Source: Pipra filicauda
Lineage: Eukaryota > Chordata > Aves > Passeriformes > Pipridae
Reading direction: 5' to 3'
Assembly (NCBI RefSeq): GCF_003945595.2
Contig: NW_024104898.1
Coordinates: 496,001-560,000, forward strand
DNA length: 64,000 nt
Below the pieces are notes generated by a model. The model did not search any database. It saw only the letters and a list, made by a program, of their open reading frames with translations, and had not been told where the DNA came from. Made by a program: the position numbers and the translations under genes. Below, in pieces: positions 12,918 to 25,335 of the stretch. How positions within the stretch are numbered: position 1 is the first letter of the stretch; every line of letters starts with the position of its first letter.

Positions 12918-15900
12918 TAAATGAGAGAGAATAGTGTCCCTATGCCATTTTAGATGACAAAAAGATAGGGTTTTGCTTACAGACTTAAGTCTTTACCCTT
13001 CCTCGTGCCCTGATGTACTCAGTGCCCTTTTCACCAGAGCACTGCTGCTCTCACAGTGCATGTTTTGCTAGTATTTGCAAACCACCTCCATATGGTTTGT
13101 AAGGATTTTTAAAAGTAGAAATATCAGAGTATTATACTTGAAATCCAAATTTATCTCTATTAAATGGAAAATGAACATTATAAACCCAAGAACTGCTTGT
13201 GAGCAATCAGAGATTAGGTAACATATGTTTTAAATATTATTTTCAAAGCAGTGACAATTTTTTATTTTTCTAAATTGAAGAGTAAGTACACGACTACTTT
13301 AGGATGTCATGTCAAAGTAATGGGAGCACCCCTGACTGGACAGACACTAAATAAAAAGACCATGCTGATGGAAAATCAGGGCTGTTGTAGCAAGTCAGAC
13401 AACTCTGTGAGGTTTTGGCAGGCTTGCCTGAACAAGGCTCGTGTGAATTGGGTTTGGTTTGGTAATTACAGGAGCTAAAAACTGATAATTCTTTTCATTT
13501 GTTACATTCTCAGACTTTAGCATATGTGTTTCAAGGTTTTATCCACGGTCATGAAGGACATAAACATAAGGGCAAGGAATGGAAAAGTGTAGCCAATATG
13601 ATATAGGAAATTACTCCAGGACTTGAGGCTTGAAGCACCCTTCATATATTGATGGACTTATGACAAAAGTTAAAAGAGTTGGCAGTGCTGGTGAATGGTC
13701 TGTTCAATTCAGAATCTTTTGCAGGAAATACTGTGCAGGCAGTGCTCTTTACCTACCTCTGTTGTTCTTAGCTACTATTGCTATTACCAAGTAGGTAATG
13801 TATATGGTAGGGAAAAGGATTCTAAAGAAATGCATGTTGTAAATGGCTACTGCTTCTACACTACAAGGGCAGCACTTGTGCACAAAGTCCTGCACATACT
13901 TCAGTTTTCAGGCTGGGCCACAAACCATTTGCTGTGTATATCCTTACCGATGTTTTTGTACCCTTTTCCATGTGCTGAGTATTTCTCTAGGATACTTCAT
14001 CTTTCACAGCATGACATGAGTCTTAATTTATGATTCGCTTGCTCTTCTAATTCTTTGGAAACAAAATATGGTCATCAGCAGAGATATTTTAATGCTGCGA
14101 GCTTCTATACTGATTCCACAGTTTTAAAAGGCTCAGGAAATGATTTGGACCTTTCAAGTAGTCTCTGATTCCATCTCTGATTTGTGTCTGTTTTTTCTTA
14201 CATGTTCCAATGAGTGCAGTGTGTAACCATATACAGAAACTGTGATTTGTCTCTTGCCATTAGTGGAGTAAATAAAGGATAAAATTATCTCCAATCTAAC
14301 TACTTTGTACATACTTGCATTTAAAAACACAGACACCTCTTCTAGTCACAACAGTTCCTCAGCTGCAGCTTGTAGAAACTTGGGTAGGAAAGAGGAGGTA
14401 AAGGATATAGCAGGGCTTTTATCATGTCATGCCTGCCCTACTTTTGTGTTCTTCCATAGTAATCCACTATCCAGTGCTGGCAGAGATGGCTTTCTGTGCT
14501 AAGGAGACAGTGGATCTGACCCAGTATGTCCATTCTTGTGCTTAAAGATTGAGGGCATTCTGACTCTTGATGAGACCTTTTAGATACCATAATAAATACT
14601 GACTGCACAGTTAACCTGAAGGAGTTAAGTTTAATTTAGCTTCTTTTACAAACTGCTTCTTAAAGGCTTTTCTGTTTGCTCATCTCCACTGGATCTTAAA
14701 CAGAGACACTGTGTTACTATGGAAAATAGCGAGCAAGCAACAACAAATGCTTCCTCACATGGAAGCAAAGCACCCTGCTAACCATCAGCCATGCAGATAT
14801 GACTGAAACTGGAAAAGAAAACATGGGGGGAAAATATGAAATCAGTTCCAGCTTTCATTCTGTCCTTAAGCGAAATACGACCTCATTTTCTTCCACAGCA
14901 CAGTGGCATTCATGTGATCTTGGAGAAGGGTCATTTGCTGATAGCAATTTCATTATTCGAGGATACCCACCACAGGAATGACTATCAGTCTGAAACAAGA
15001 GATTTTGAAAAGCCTTGCCTGAGTGTTACCCTTCACATACGCACATCTTATACTAAGCCAAAAAGAATAAGAGATTTTTCTTCTATGATTTTCTTAGTTC
15101 CAAGAAATCTCTTCATGAGACATATGTGGGAATATAATACCTTCAATCCAGTCAGACTTTGTCTTTCTTCCAGACTCTGAAAGCATAGGAGAGGTATAAA
15201 TTAGAAAAATTTGACATTAGCCTTGATCTTTGCTTTGCCACCTAGAATGTTTTCCAGGGTCAGCCTTGAAATTCAACACAACACCATTCTGTTGGAATAA
15301 AGAAAAAGTTGCACAGTGGAGCTATTTTATTTTTAAAAATATGACTGCTGTACCTTTTTTTTAAATAGTCACAAAGGACCCAATCTATTTTTAAACAACT
15401 GAATCTTTTCATTCCAAAGTCTGCTTTTTTTCCATCCATTTGCAGTTTTCTTTTTATAATGTTTTTGACTAAGCAGAGTTACAGTCAATATTCATACAAC
15501 GTACTGAAGTTGACATTGTAAGTCTTCGTTTCAAGGAACCATTTGTGTTGTGACAGGCAAAGAACAGACCAGTTGCACTGTTGTTTTTACTGAAGACAGG
15601 CAAAACTAGGACAAATCCTATAGGACTCATTCAAGCAAAATTCCAAGAGAAACTGTGCCTCAGTTCATCTAAGAACATTCAGAAATGGAATTTAGCAGTT
15701 CCATATTTTTCACAGTGTACTCTAAAAAGTTCAGATTGTCTCTTTGAAGCTGCTGCTCATGCATGATTCAAAAATGTCTAATTCAAATATAACATAAATG
15801 TAAAAACTTAGCAAAAATATTCATCAGAAATTCCTTCATTATAAAATTCCAACTATCCTATAGCTGAATTTAAGCTATTTTTTTAACAATTAATAGTAAG

Positions 15901-18419
15901 CAAGATAGTCTGAAAAGTGCTCATTGCCTTATGAACTTATCTGCAGCAGCAATGGAACCACATCAGTCTTCCCAAATCAGTAACATATTTATTTATCCAA
16001 AGAATTAAATAATAAAATCTAGAGCCTTCATTTTTTTAGTCTTTTTCTAGTTCTACTTGGTCATGTAAATGAGCAGCTGACTTTACTAATTTCTTTCTTC
16101 TATCAGGAGGCAGCATTCTTTTGTAAGGAGTGCAATAATCCACCCATGTACATAAATTTTTTGTAATACATCCCCGTTTCATCTGAACTTTTCAAGAATT
16201 TTAACTTATTCAAAGCACATTCAGGTGGTATATGGGACTCAGCATCCACAATGCTTATTTTTTAACCTAATTTGAGCTGCCTGAAGCTGACAAGGTCTTG
16301 GCATATGCGCATGATTCTGCTTTGAGTCAGTGCAGGAAACGTGGAATTAATAAGAGACTTTTCTCAACCTTTAGTCACCACTCTGTATGTAAACAGAAAC
16401 GTTTTCCAATGAGTGATTTAGACTAAGTTCAAGTTTATAAACTTGACTCCTTGAATTTTCTTTCCTGCATCAGAAAAATAAATTAAGCATCATTACTTAC
16501 CAGGAAGGAAGTGTACCTGCAACATAGCAGGATGATCCTGCAGAGAAAGTAACGTAGACTTCTCTGGACATCAAAACCATGCAATAATATTTTACTTCTC
16601 CCCTGGTAGAGAATCAAAGGGAAACTTGGGTACTCCAGTTCAAACCACATCACAGCTGAAGTGTCCAAAGAGAATCTGAAGTTTCAGATTCAGCCACTGC
16701 TATGTAAAACAATGCCACAGGAACATTCCCATGTCAAAACCACAATTTTTATAGCCAGTTGAATAGCTCTTTCAGGCAATGAGCAATCCATTCAAATATA
16801 TACCTTATTCCAACTAAAACAGAGATACAGTGTCTATCTGTTCATGGAGAGTACTTAGCCTAGACTTTAATCTCTAGAAATTGGCATAATTTGAAGGCAC
16901 TCAAGAGAACAAACACTCAAATTACAGACTGTTAAAATAGGAAATATGCTGGATTTCTACTGGCATGCTTTGTTGGACACTTCTCTAGTTATGTGCAGTC
17001 CAAATATAACTGCTTTCTGTATTAGTTTGAAGGTATTAAGGGGCACATTTTCTATACATGAACTGAGATAAGGGCTGCAGATCTAACTTGTAAAAGTAAA
17101 AAGAGTGGGAGGCCTCAAGAGTATGCTTTCTAATCATGTGTATGGAAAGCTCTTCTATGGGTATACCACAATGGCTATAGGGACAGAGCTGGCTTTACAC
17201 GGAGCAGGAGCAGAGACTGGATCTCTGTGTTCTGTTATGTCTTGAACAAGGCTGCTACCTGGGAGAAGCCTAGTTTCTGATGAGTAAATGTGATCCCATT
17301 CTTCAGTACTGTGTTGTGTTTTAAAATATTATTTCTAGCTGTCTCTTACAGTTTCCAAGGGCTGATTTCACTGTGAGCGAGCATACAGTACCAGGACTCT
17401 CTTAGGAACCTATCCACTATGTTTAGACATCCAAATGCCTTAAAATGAACCTGTCCTGAATAGAGAGAGCAAAAGATTTAACTTTATGCACTTTAGAAGA
17501 AAACTGAAGAAACATCTCACATCTAAAAATCCTTTATTTTTGCAAATCATAATTATCAGTGTCCTTGACCCCTTTTGCCACAGGACATACCAGAACTCCA
17601 GTTTTAACTTGCTGTGCTGTCCTTTGTAAGACTGAAAACAAAGGATATTTGTCCCCAGTTTTCCTTACAGATAATAAATTTTAGAACAACTTTTCAATTA
17701 ACTGTTCTCGAAATGAATGAACTAAAATGGATACTGCAATAAAAAGTTGAACAAATTATTTGCTTGGAAAGGATTTTCTTTATCTCAGTTTAAGCTCACA
17801 ACTCAAACTGTACAGATAAAAATACCTTTCTTGTGTAGATAGGATCTCTGAATGTAAATATCAAGTAGTGATAAAGAGTGTATTTTACTTTTAAAACATT
17901 AGGGTTTGGGATAACCTCACTTAAAATTTTGAAAGGCCTTGAATTTCATTAACTAGAACTCTTTGCTTTGTTTCTGGTGGAATTCCCATGGAAGCAAATA
18001 AATGTTTCCCTATCTTTTGGTTATCAGTGGAGGAATTCATGGGCTGAATTTCCTTCGCGTAAAGCTGTGCTCCCAATCCTCATGCCAAAACATCTACTGC
18101 TAGAAAAAAGCTGTTTGAATAGTGTTTCAGTAGTTTTGAATAATTCAGGTCTCCACATTCTGGACTCCAGACCAATTTGAGGTTTGAAACTGTGACATTT
18201 GAGGTAAAGTGATATAAATGGAATGACACATGTGCCTTCCAAGATCTGGAGGCCTGCGACCCTCCCGGTCTCTAGCTCATTCAGGAAATTATCTTTTTTA
18301 TAATGTTGACATTCACATATACAAATGAAAATCCATGGCATTTCCCTGACCTGACACTGAAATTCACACAAAAGGGAGCAGCAGGCTCAGAATGATATAA
18401 AGTGCTAAAGGAAACAAGA
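12918..18419. other. anonymous non-coding sequence
   Basis: No coding exon or repeat family was recognised. Open frames of 112 codons (13695-14033, +) and 114 codons (14836-15180, +) lack domains or compositional support. A perfect 8-bp inverted pair with a 2-nt spacer (TCAAGTTT/AAACTTGA) lies at 16429-16446 and is short enough to be chance. Confidence 0.5.
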
Positions 18420-18790
18420 ATAATAATCTTGGATTTCATTTATTGTGCTTCTTTAAATCTTTGTTTGGCAATGTTTCTGTGGAAAGATTGAAGTTTAATT
18501 TTTCACATGTTTAACACCTGGTTAAACACGATGGCAGTGGCCAAATACACCTCATTAAGGAAAATTTGTGACTACTGTCCTAATGAAGTCCCAGCTTTTT
18601 CTGTGTACTGTAATGAATGAATTCTCTAGAAGCTTTTTCAATAAAGCATCTGTCACAATTGCGTGTGTCCAGATTAAATGAAACACATTTTATTGAAATA
18701 ACCACCTCAACTGTGATTGTTTTTGTAATTTGGAAATGTGTTTCTAATATTGCTGTTTGTAGGACAGCAGAGGGCAAATATTTTTACAAA
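18420..18790. promoter_or_regulatory. candidate conserved non-coding element
   Basis: The stretch is repeat-free with the texture typical of vertebrate conserved elements: AT-rich words, several homeodomain-like ATTA/TAAT cores, and an E-box-like CACCTG next to GTTAAAC at about 18517-18528. No frame suggests protein. The call is inference from texture only; conservation cannot be tested from one sequence. Confidence 0.25.
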
Positions 18791-20399
18791 GTAAAGCAAA
18801 AATATTGATGCTATAAAAGAGGGTTTTTCTTGACACCTGTCAGTATTTGGTCCTGTGGCTAACAAATCCCCCCTTTTTTGACTTGCCTTCTGTACTAGGT
18901 AACTTTTGCCAGCACCTTGGAAGCATTCTGACTTCATATCTGCTGAAAAGGGCTACAGGTCAAGTATCTTTTACCTCCCTTCTATCACCCCCAGAGGTCA
19001 GAAGTTCACTTGCATAGCTTTGGAGCAGCCTGCTTCACTAACAATTGGTGAAACAAGATTGCGTTAAAGAAAGCAGTGCTAATTATATTAGAAACTATAG
19101 AGAAGAATTAAATGAAACAAAAGTTAAGCATAAGAAACTTTCCTGTATCTGGCAGCTGCACAAAGTCTAGCTCACCAGGTTACAATCTCATAGTTATTAC
19201 TGATATGTTCAAGCACACTAGAAAAACGTATCAGTGCTTATCTGACCTTTCTTCTCATAACATGGTTCACAGATCTGTAGCAGCAGGAACTTCAGCCAGC
19301 AGCAGTTTCAGGGAAGAACAGTTCTGGTAGTCATGAACAGCAGGGAAATGCTTCACCTTTTCAAGCTTCCTTCAGCTTAGAAAACTCCCTTGTTAGGATA
19401 ACTGAAATCCAATTTTGTCAGTGGCAGGTTGTGTTAAATATGTTTCAAGGACACAAAACCCAAGCAACTGTTTTGCCAACTGCAGAATGTGGATAATTTC
19501 GCCAGTGCTGACAGCGTTTACAAGCCCTTGTGTGAAAATTCCGGATTTTTGCTAGATGTGTCAGAATATGCTGTCCTTATGAACTGATAAAAGGAAATCT
19601 TTAGCTTAGCCCACACACACGCACTTTTGCATTTCTCTTTATGGAAGCTCCACTGGTCTGTCACTCTTCCTCAAAGGAGAGAAAGAGAATTATTATTTCA
19701 ATACAGTTATTCAAAATTAGGTATATTGGATTTAAGTATGTCTTCTGCAGGCAAAGACTGCTGCCATAAAGAAGGAAACTGGACAGGCTGGCTGATCAAT
19801 GTGCAGAATTTTATGTTCTTTTCGGTGCATTGTAATCTTTAATAAAAAATGCAAGGATATTCTGCTGCCAGGTTGTCATTGCTTTTAAAATTGGACTTTG
19901 ATGTTTCACCAAGAGTTCAACATGCCTTGAATTTCTTTAGTTGGTGACTGCAAGGAAAAAAAATTAATTGTCAGAATTAAGAGTCTCATTCTAGAAATCT
20001 GTCAGCTTCAGCTTTGAAAGCTCATCACACTAAAGAAAAAGCAGTCACTTGGAAGCACAAATCATGGATGGGACATGCAAGAGCACCTTCAGCTTGCACA
20101 AGACTTGAGTCTGTTGGAAATTTTGCAGGATGTGAGTGAGTTGTGGCCTAGGAAATTCTTTAATACCGACACATGAACGAAACTGTTCAGGACAGGGAAA
20201 TCCATCTCTAACACAGGGATACGTTCACGTTCATCTCATTATATCAAACTGTCGCATCTAGCACCAGCCTCTTATATACTGAAGGAGCTGTGCTGTCTTT
20301 CCAGTGCCTGCTCTCAGAATTGCATTGAATTGAATTCAAAATATCTCATTTCCCACTTGTGCTGATTGTGAAAGCCCACAATACATAACCAGAACTGAC
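18791..20399. other. anonymous non-coding sequence
   Basis: No gene, RNA or repeat family was recognised. Open frames are at most about 76 codons and appear random. Confidence 0.5.
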
Positions 20400-21010
20400 A
20401 GGAGATGACAGCCACGCAGAGAAAAGTGTGACATGTAGGGTGTTTTGAAAGAGGAATGGAGGGCCAGAAGTGACAGCAAGGAAGAGCAGGGAAGAGAAAA
20501 AAAATATGACGGCTTTAAGAATGATAGAAGAGAGGAAAACCATGGAAACAATGTCAGACAAGGAGTACAAAACTGAAAACAGGGAATAGAAACTATTCGT
20601 TCTATTTAGGTTAAGAAGGAGGGATTCAAAGACCTGGAAAAAGGAAGAACCTGGAAAAAATACATAGGAGAGTGAGAGTGTTATGACAATGAGGTTAGAA
20701 GTGGTATAGAAAACCACTATAGAGGAAGCAGAGACAGCTAGAGGAGAATAGAGGCTAAGGCAAACATCACTAAATATGAGGAATGAGTAAGGAAGGGAGA
20801 CTTTGTTTGAGACTCGAATTAACTGTTGACAAAAACAAAAAATAAATAGAAACAGAGAATAAGGAAAATGTTTGGGGAATGATAAAGCAAAAAGGAATGT
20901 GAAAACATTTGGGCATAGGGAAGAAAAATAGATAAGAAAGGGTACTCTAAAGCAGATAAGGAACATAACCAAAAATAAAATAAAAAAATCCAAACCCATA
21001 ATAAACCAAG
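20400..21010 (+). repeat. purine-biased tract (about 600 bp)
   Basis: The + strand is heavily enriched in A and G (many GGAAGAG, GAGAGG, AAAGGAA and GGAAAAA words) over about 600 bp. The complementary strand is therefore pyrimidine-rich and poor in stop codons, because every stop codon contains purines. This explains the 254-codon open frame on the - strand at 20346-21110, whose translation is Phe/Leu/Ser-rich and resembles a membrane protein only by composition. I do not call it a gene. Such tracts can arise from decayed simple repeats. Confidence 0.65.
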
Positions 21011-24000
21011 GAAAAACCCCCAAACAACTTTCTTGTCTTAAGACATCAAGGCAGGAGAAAGAGGTTATCCATTGTTCACATATTCTTTTCTTTTGCAAAA
21101 GACTGTACACTGTTTACAAATTACAGAAACAGCAGAGTAACTATAGCTACCACAATATATGCTGCTGCAAAGCCAATCTTCTACATGCCCATGTTAATTC
21201 CTGCAGAGATGACCTTGTGATGCAAAATTATATTGAAAGATCAAGATACATGCATCCAAATGTATTAGAAAATTTTCATTTATCTTCCTAATCAGCTTTA
21301 CATTAGTACTGTATTTGTAGTGACTGACACTTGCTTTGTCTGAACCTTTCCGCAATAAACTACTCCTCTAGGAAACCATTTCCCAAACCTATCTGAACAT
21401 ACACCTAGGTTAATTGGCAAGTTCACATGAAGTAACTGAGACATAAGCACAACATAATCCTTGCTATATAAGGTACTCTTCAATGTTACAGATGAAAAAG
21501 ATGATTTAGAAAGGCATTTGGGGACAAAGGTATTTTATTGTAGCCTAGAGATTCAGGCAGATGTCTGTACTGCTTCTGATTATGATTTTGCCATCCATTG
21601 GATTAATTGTCCCAGGAAAGTTACTTTGCATTTCAGGTTATTGAGTATGTTTTGATTTCTACATATTTTATAGGATGCTGCAAATCTTTCCTAAATTTGT
21701 CCAGGAACAAGATAAAAAAATACATCTTCTATGTTAAGTAAGAGTAATGCTAAAGAGAGTGTTTCTACAAAGAACTCTACCATTTCTGTACATTCACTGC
21801 TTATTAAAAATCTTTCAAGCACTCTCCAGTGATTTTAGCAGACATTGGATTAGACTAAAAGTTAAAGCCTCACTGAAGCATTCAGTTAGAAAAATATGAT
21901 GTTATCTGTGAACCACCGCATTCTGAACATTGTGATCAGGCCACAAAAAATGTAGCTTGAAACAGGTGCCAGACATTTTTGTAGAAAATTGGTGCAATTT
22001 CAGATCAGTTTAGTGGAGCATCCATTTCATGAAGCAGCTAACCAGCTGCTCACATTCCTATTTCACTCATCTTAACAAAGTTGTTAAAATCTTCGTAGAG
22101 TTTTCTACTAATCATACACAGAACCACACTTTCAAATGGTCATGCTTTCTATTCAATCCATTCTTCCTTCAACTGTGCCAACACGTGTTACTGCAGGATA
22201 CTCACTATGTAGGAGCCCACAAAATGTGCAGCAAAGTTGCCTGGAATCTAATCTGTCCAAATATGGTCATATTACCTATTAAAAGTAAGATGTAAAAGGA
22301 GAAATGGAAGAAAATTATTATAAACTGAGTGTAAGTGTCCAAACTACAAATTGGGTTAGAGGGAAAACAGGCTCAAATTTTCCCTTCCTCTCCTTACCAA
22401 GCTACACTGAACTCAGTGGGGTGACTCAAAGCAGAGTTCGTAACTGAAGAATCACATCTAATTGTTATTCATTCTTACTCAGTACGGAACATGTTTATTT
22501 TTTCTCATTAGACTGTTTAGTAAACCACAGTTATTCAGTTAGTGATCAAACCTTAATTAGATTACTTACATACCAAAATAACCCCAGTCACTTGTGTGAA
22601 CCACATTAACTTCTAATATTTTAGAAGGAAATCACAGACACTGAAACCAGCTCCCTCTCTGATGATGGGAGAGCAGCTGCCTGCAAGATGATGGTCGTGC
22701 CGAGGATACTTTATGCTCTGCAGATGGTTCTCTTCTGTCTCAAGTTTGAAGATAGAGATGTGCTGAACAAGCCTTTTGTAACATTCCTACTGAAATGTTA
22801 ACAGCCAACAACCAAATCTGAACAAAAAAGAGCAGTTGAATATTCCCTCTAAATACAAAAATCGATGGCCTTTTAGCAGCAGTGACTAATTTGGTATTTC
22901 CTAAACAAGGACTTGATTTATGATACTTGGAAGGGATAATGTTTTTAAATGTTAGAACCAGAATGGAATTAAATCATTGTTGATTGTAGTGCATGCCTGC
23001 TCACACCAGTTATCATCCTTCTACTGTCTGAAGATTAATACTCTGTATATATACTGTGAGAGGAGAAAGATGGAGCAAATTCCTTTCAGCATTTTTTCAG
23101 TTTAGTAAGACTTTTTTTTTTTTGCCCTGGTAAAAAAATTCTATTCCCAGCATTTTATATGAAGTAACTGCAGGAAAGTAAGTTGAAAAAATGTAGTTCA
23201 CAATTAACAAAACCATTAGTCACAAAGATGTGTGCAGTGAAAGCCTGATCACGTGTAGCAAAAATTTTCTGTAGTGTCAGCCAGTGCCTGATGAGCAGGG
23301 CTGCACTCTTGTGAGGAGGTGTCAGACTGCATCACTCCAGCCAGCTTGCTATACACCCCATGTAAGTGGTACCTTTTAGGGATGGTGGATGAGAGTAATG
23401 AAAGGGTCTAAGAACAGGATGATTTTTCCCTGAGGAACTGAAAATAATCACCTCCTGAAGGCAGAAGGTGAATTTTGACAGCTGTTTGTACAGGTTAATT
23501 TTTGTCTTCTTTTCTGATGGCCTTTTACAAATAAGTGACATTGTGTAGCACCAGTACTACCTATGGATTCAAAACTAAGCAGGGCTTTTTTTAGCGATGA
23601 GAAACACGCCACAATCATGAAATGCTGTTGCAGATCTTGCCAGCAGAAACAGGGAAAGATATGTTCTTTAGTGTTCTGATTCAACAATTGACACTGTAAA
23701 TTAATTTGTGCTTTTTTAATATTAAAATCACCATTGGTTTTGAACAAAGAGGTGGCATGAATGAAAGGCACTGAACAGCTGGTAGGGAGAGTGACAGAAT
23801 GGAGAAGACTCCTTATTTTTACAAGTTACTCCACACCATCTCATTTGTCAACCCACAAAGAAATTAGTAGAGTCTGCAAACTCCAACCCATGAAGTCCTG
23901 CTATTAGTACTGTGTTTAACACCTTGAAGTAGCATCCTGATGGGCGTTTTTAGCAAGTTAAAATGGGATAATAATTATAACATGGAAATAGTCTCTGCTT

Positions 24001-25119
24001 CTCTGTAACATGTAGACCTAACTACTTTGTCATTGCATAGATACAATCCATATATAAACAAGTGATACAGAGATGGCAGGATTTCAATTCTTTGTTTGCT
24101 TTGCCGGCCTTTTCCAGCATTTTGTGGATATCCATTTCTTATCAGTTATCCTTTCAGTGTTACTTCTGATGAGGGCATTGCCTCTGACAGATCTGCCTGT
24201 GTACTGCAAGCTTTCATCAAATTGCCAAAATTACTTCACTTGTCATTTGAGCCTTTTCCCACTCAGCTTAGAAAAGATAAAGGCCTCTACATTCTCATCT
24301 GCATACATGCATACTGGCTTGTTTTCATTATTTCTAACCATAAAGAATATTTTTTGGACTACCTTTCAAAAAAGTCTCTTTTCTATCAGACCTTGGGGCA
24401 ACTACAGTTGTAGATATAAACTGATGGACACTAATTTGCAGTGGTTTTTTTCAAATTAAACCATAACAAAATGCTAAAATTGAAATGTATTTTAGATAGC
24501 CTCTTAACATTCATATATCTCATAATTTTACTAACTTGACATGATTTTTAAGTCTATAAAGCTTAATACTTACTGAGTCTTCAGTTTTCATTTCCAAAAT
24601 CAAAAAGAGATACCTGGAGAAGGCAGCAACAGGAGTTGCTACAGATTTACACCATTTAGACAAGATAAGACTGCTTCTGGCTTTATTCTAGATGGAGTTT
24701 CGCCATAGGTAGGATAACAGGTGGTAGAGAGGGGAGGTGGAGTCTCCTAAGAAATTGCACGAGGTAAAAACTTCTTACTTTTTAGTTGCAATTTATGTTT
24801 GTCTCTCACTGGCAAGATCACATCACTATGATATTATGCAATGACATATTTCTAGTGCTTGTACTGCTGAATACAGGGTAGAGCACTCACCAAATCAGTC
24901 ATCTATAAAGATACGTGGCAATCACTGAAAATCAGAATAGAACCCCCAGAGGGTGAACATACTTCAATGTAGATTAATATTTCATACTAAGAAACACATT
25001 CTTGTTCTATTTTGGTTTTCAGGATGCCAGAACACCATGTTCTGGGCATGATTTGTGATGAAAACCAGAGAAAATTCCACTTTTTCCTATGCCATAAACC
25101 TGCCAGTCATTTATAGATA
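21011..25119. other. anonymous non-coding sequence
   Basis: No defensible gene. A 58-codon open segment after an AG at 22624, with two CpGs, is discussed under findings. Overlapping 128- and 105-codon frames at 24073-24459 (+) lie in pyrimidine-rich sequence and have no recognisable domains. A T run of about 14 occurs near 23110. Confidence 0.5.
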
Positions 25120-25335
25120 GCATCATTAGAGCAAGCAGAAGTCAGAGTGCTGGATGTAAATCTTTGTGTCATTAGTCAACCATTTATGAAAGTGTTTTTT
25201 AAAGCTCTGTAATAAATAGCATAATCGATTCTGTCAGTGGGCCTTGTTTTCCTTATTTTTTCCTATTAAAAAAGGCCAGTGAAAAGAGAGGTTAATTAAA
25301 AGTCTATAATTTTTAAGACATAGAACTACTTTCCA
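25120..25335. promoter_or_regulatory. candidate conserved non-coding element
   Basis: Repeat-free, AT-rich sequence dense in homeodomain-like words (ATTAGTCA, TAATAAATAG, GGTTAATTAAAAG) and with an ATCGAT site near 25225. It resembles vertebrate developmental enhancers in texture. No experimental or comparative support is available here. Confidence 0.22.

Noticed and set aside
13695..14033. 112-codon open frame on the + strand
   Set aside because: Cys- and Tyr-rich random-looking translation with no domain or neighbouring exon signal.
24073..24459. 128-codon open frame on the + strand
   Set aside because: Lies in pyrimidine-rich sequence giving Phe/Leu/Ser-rich translation; an overlapping alternative frame of 105 codons is equally open, so composition explains it.
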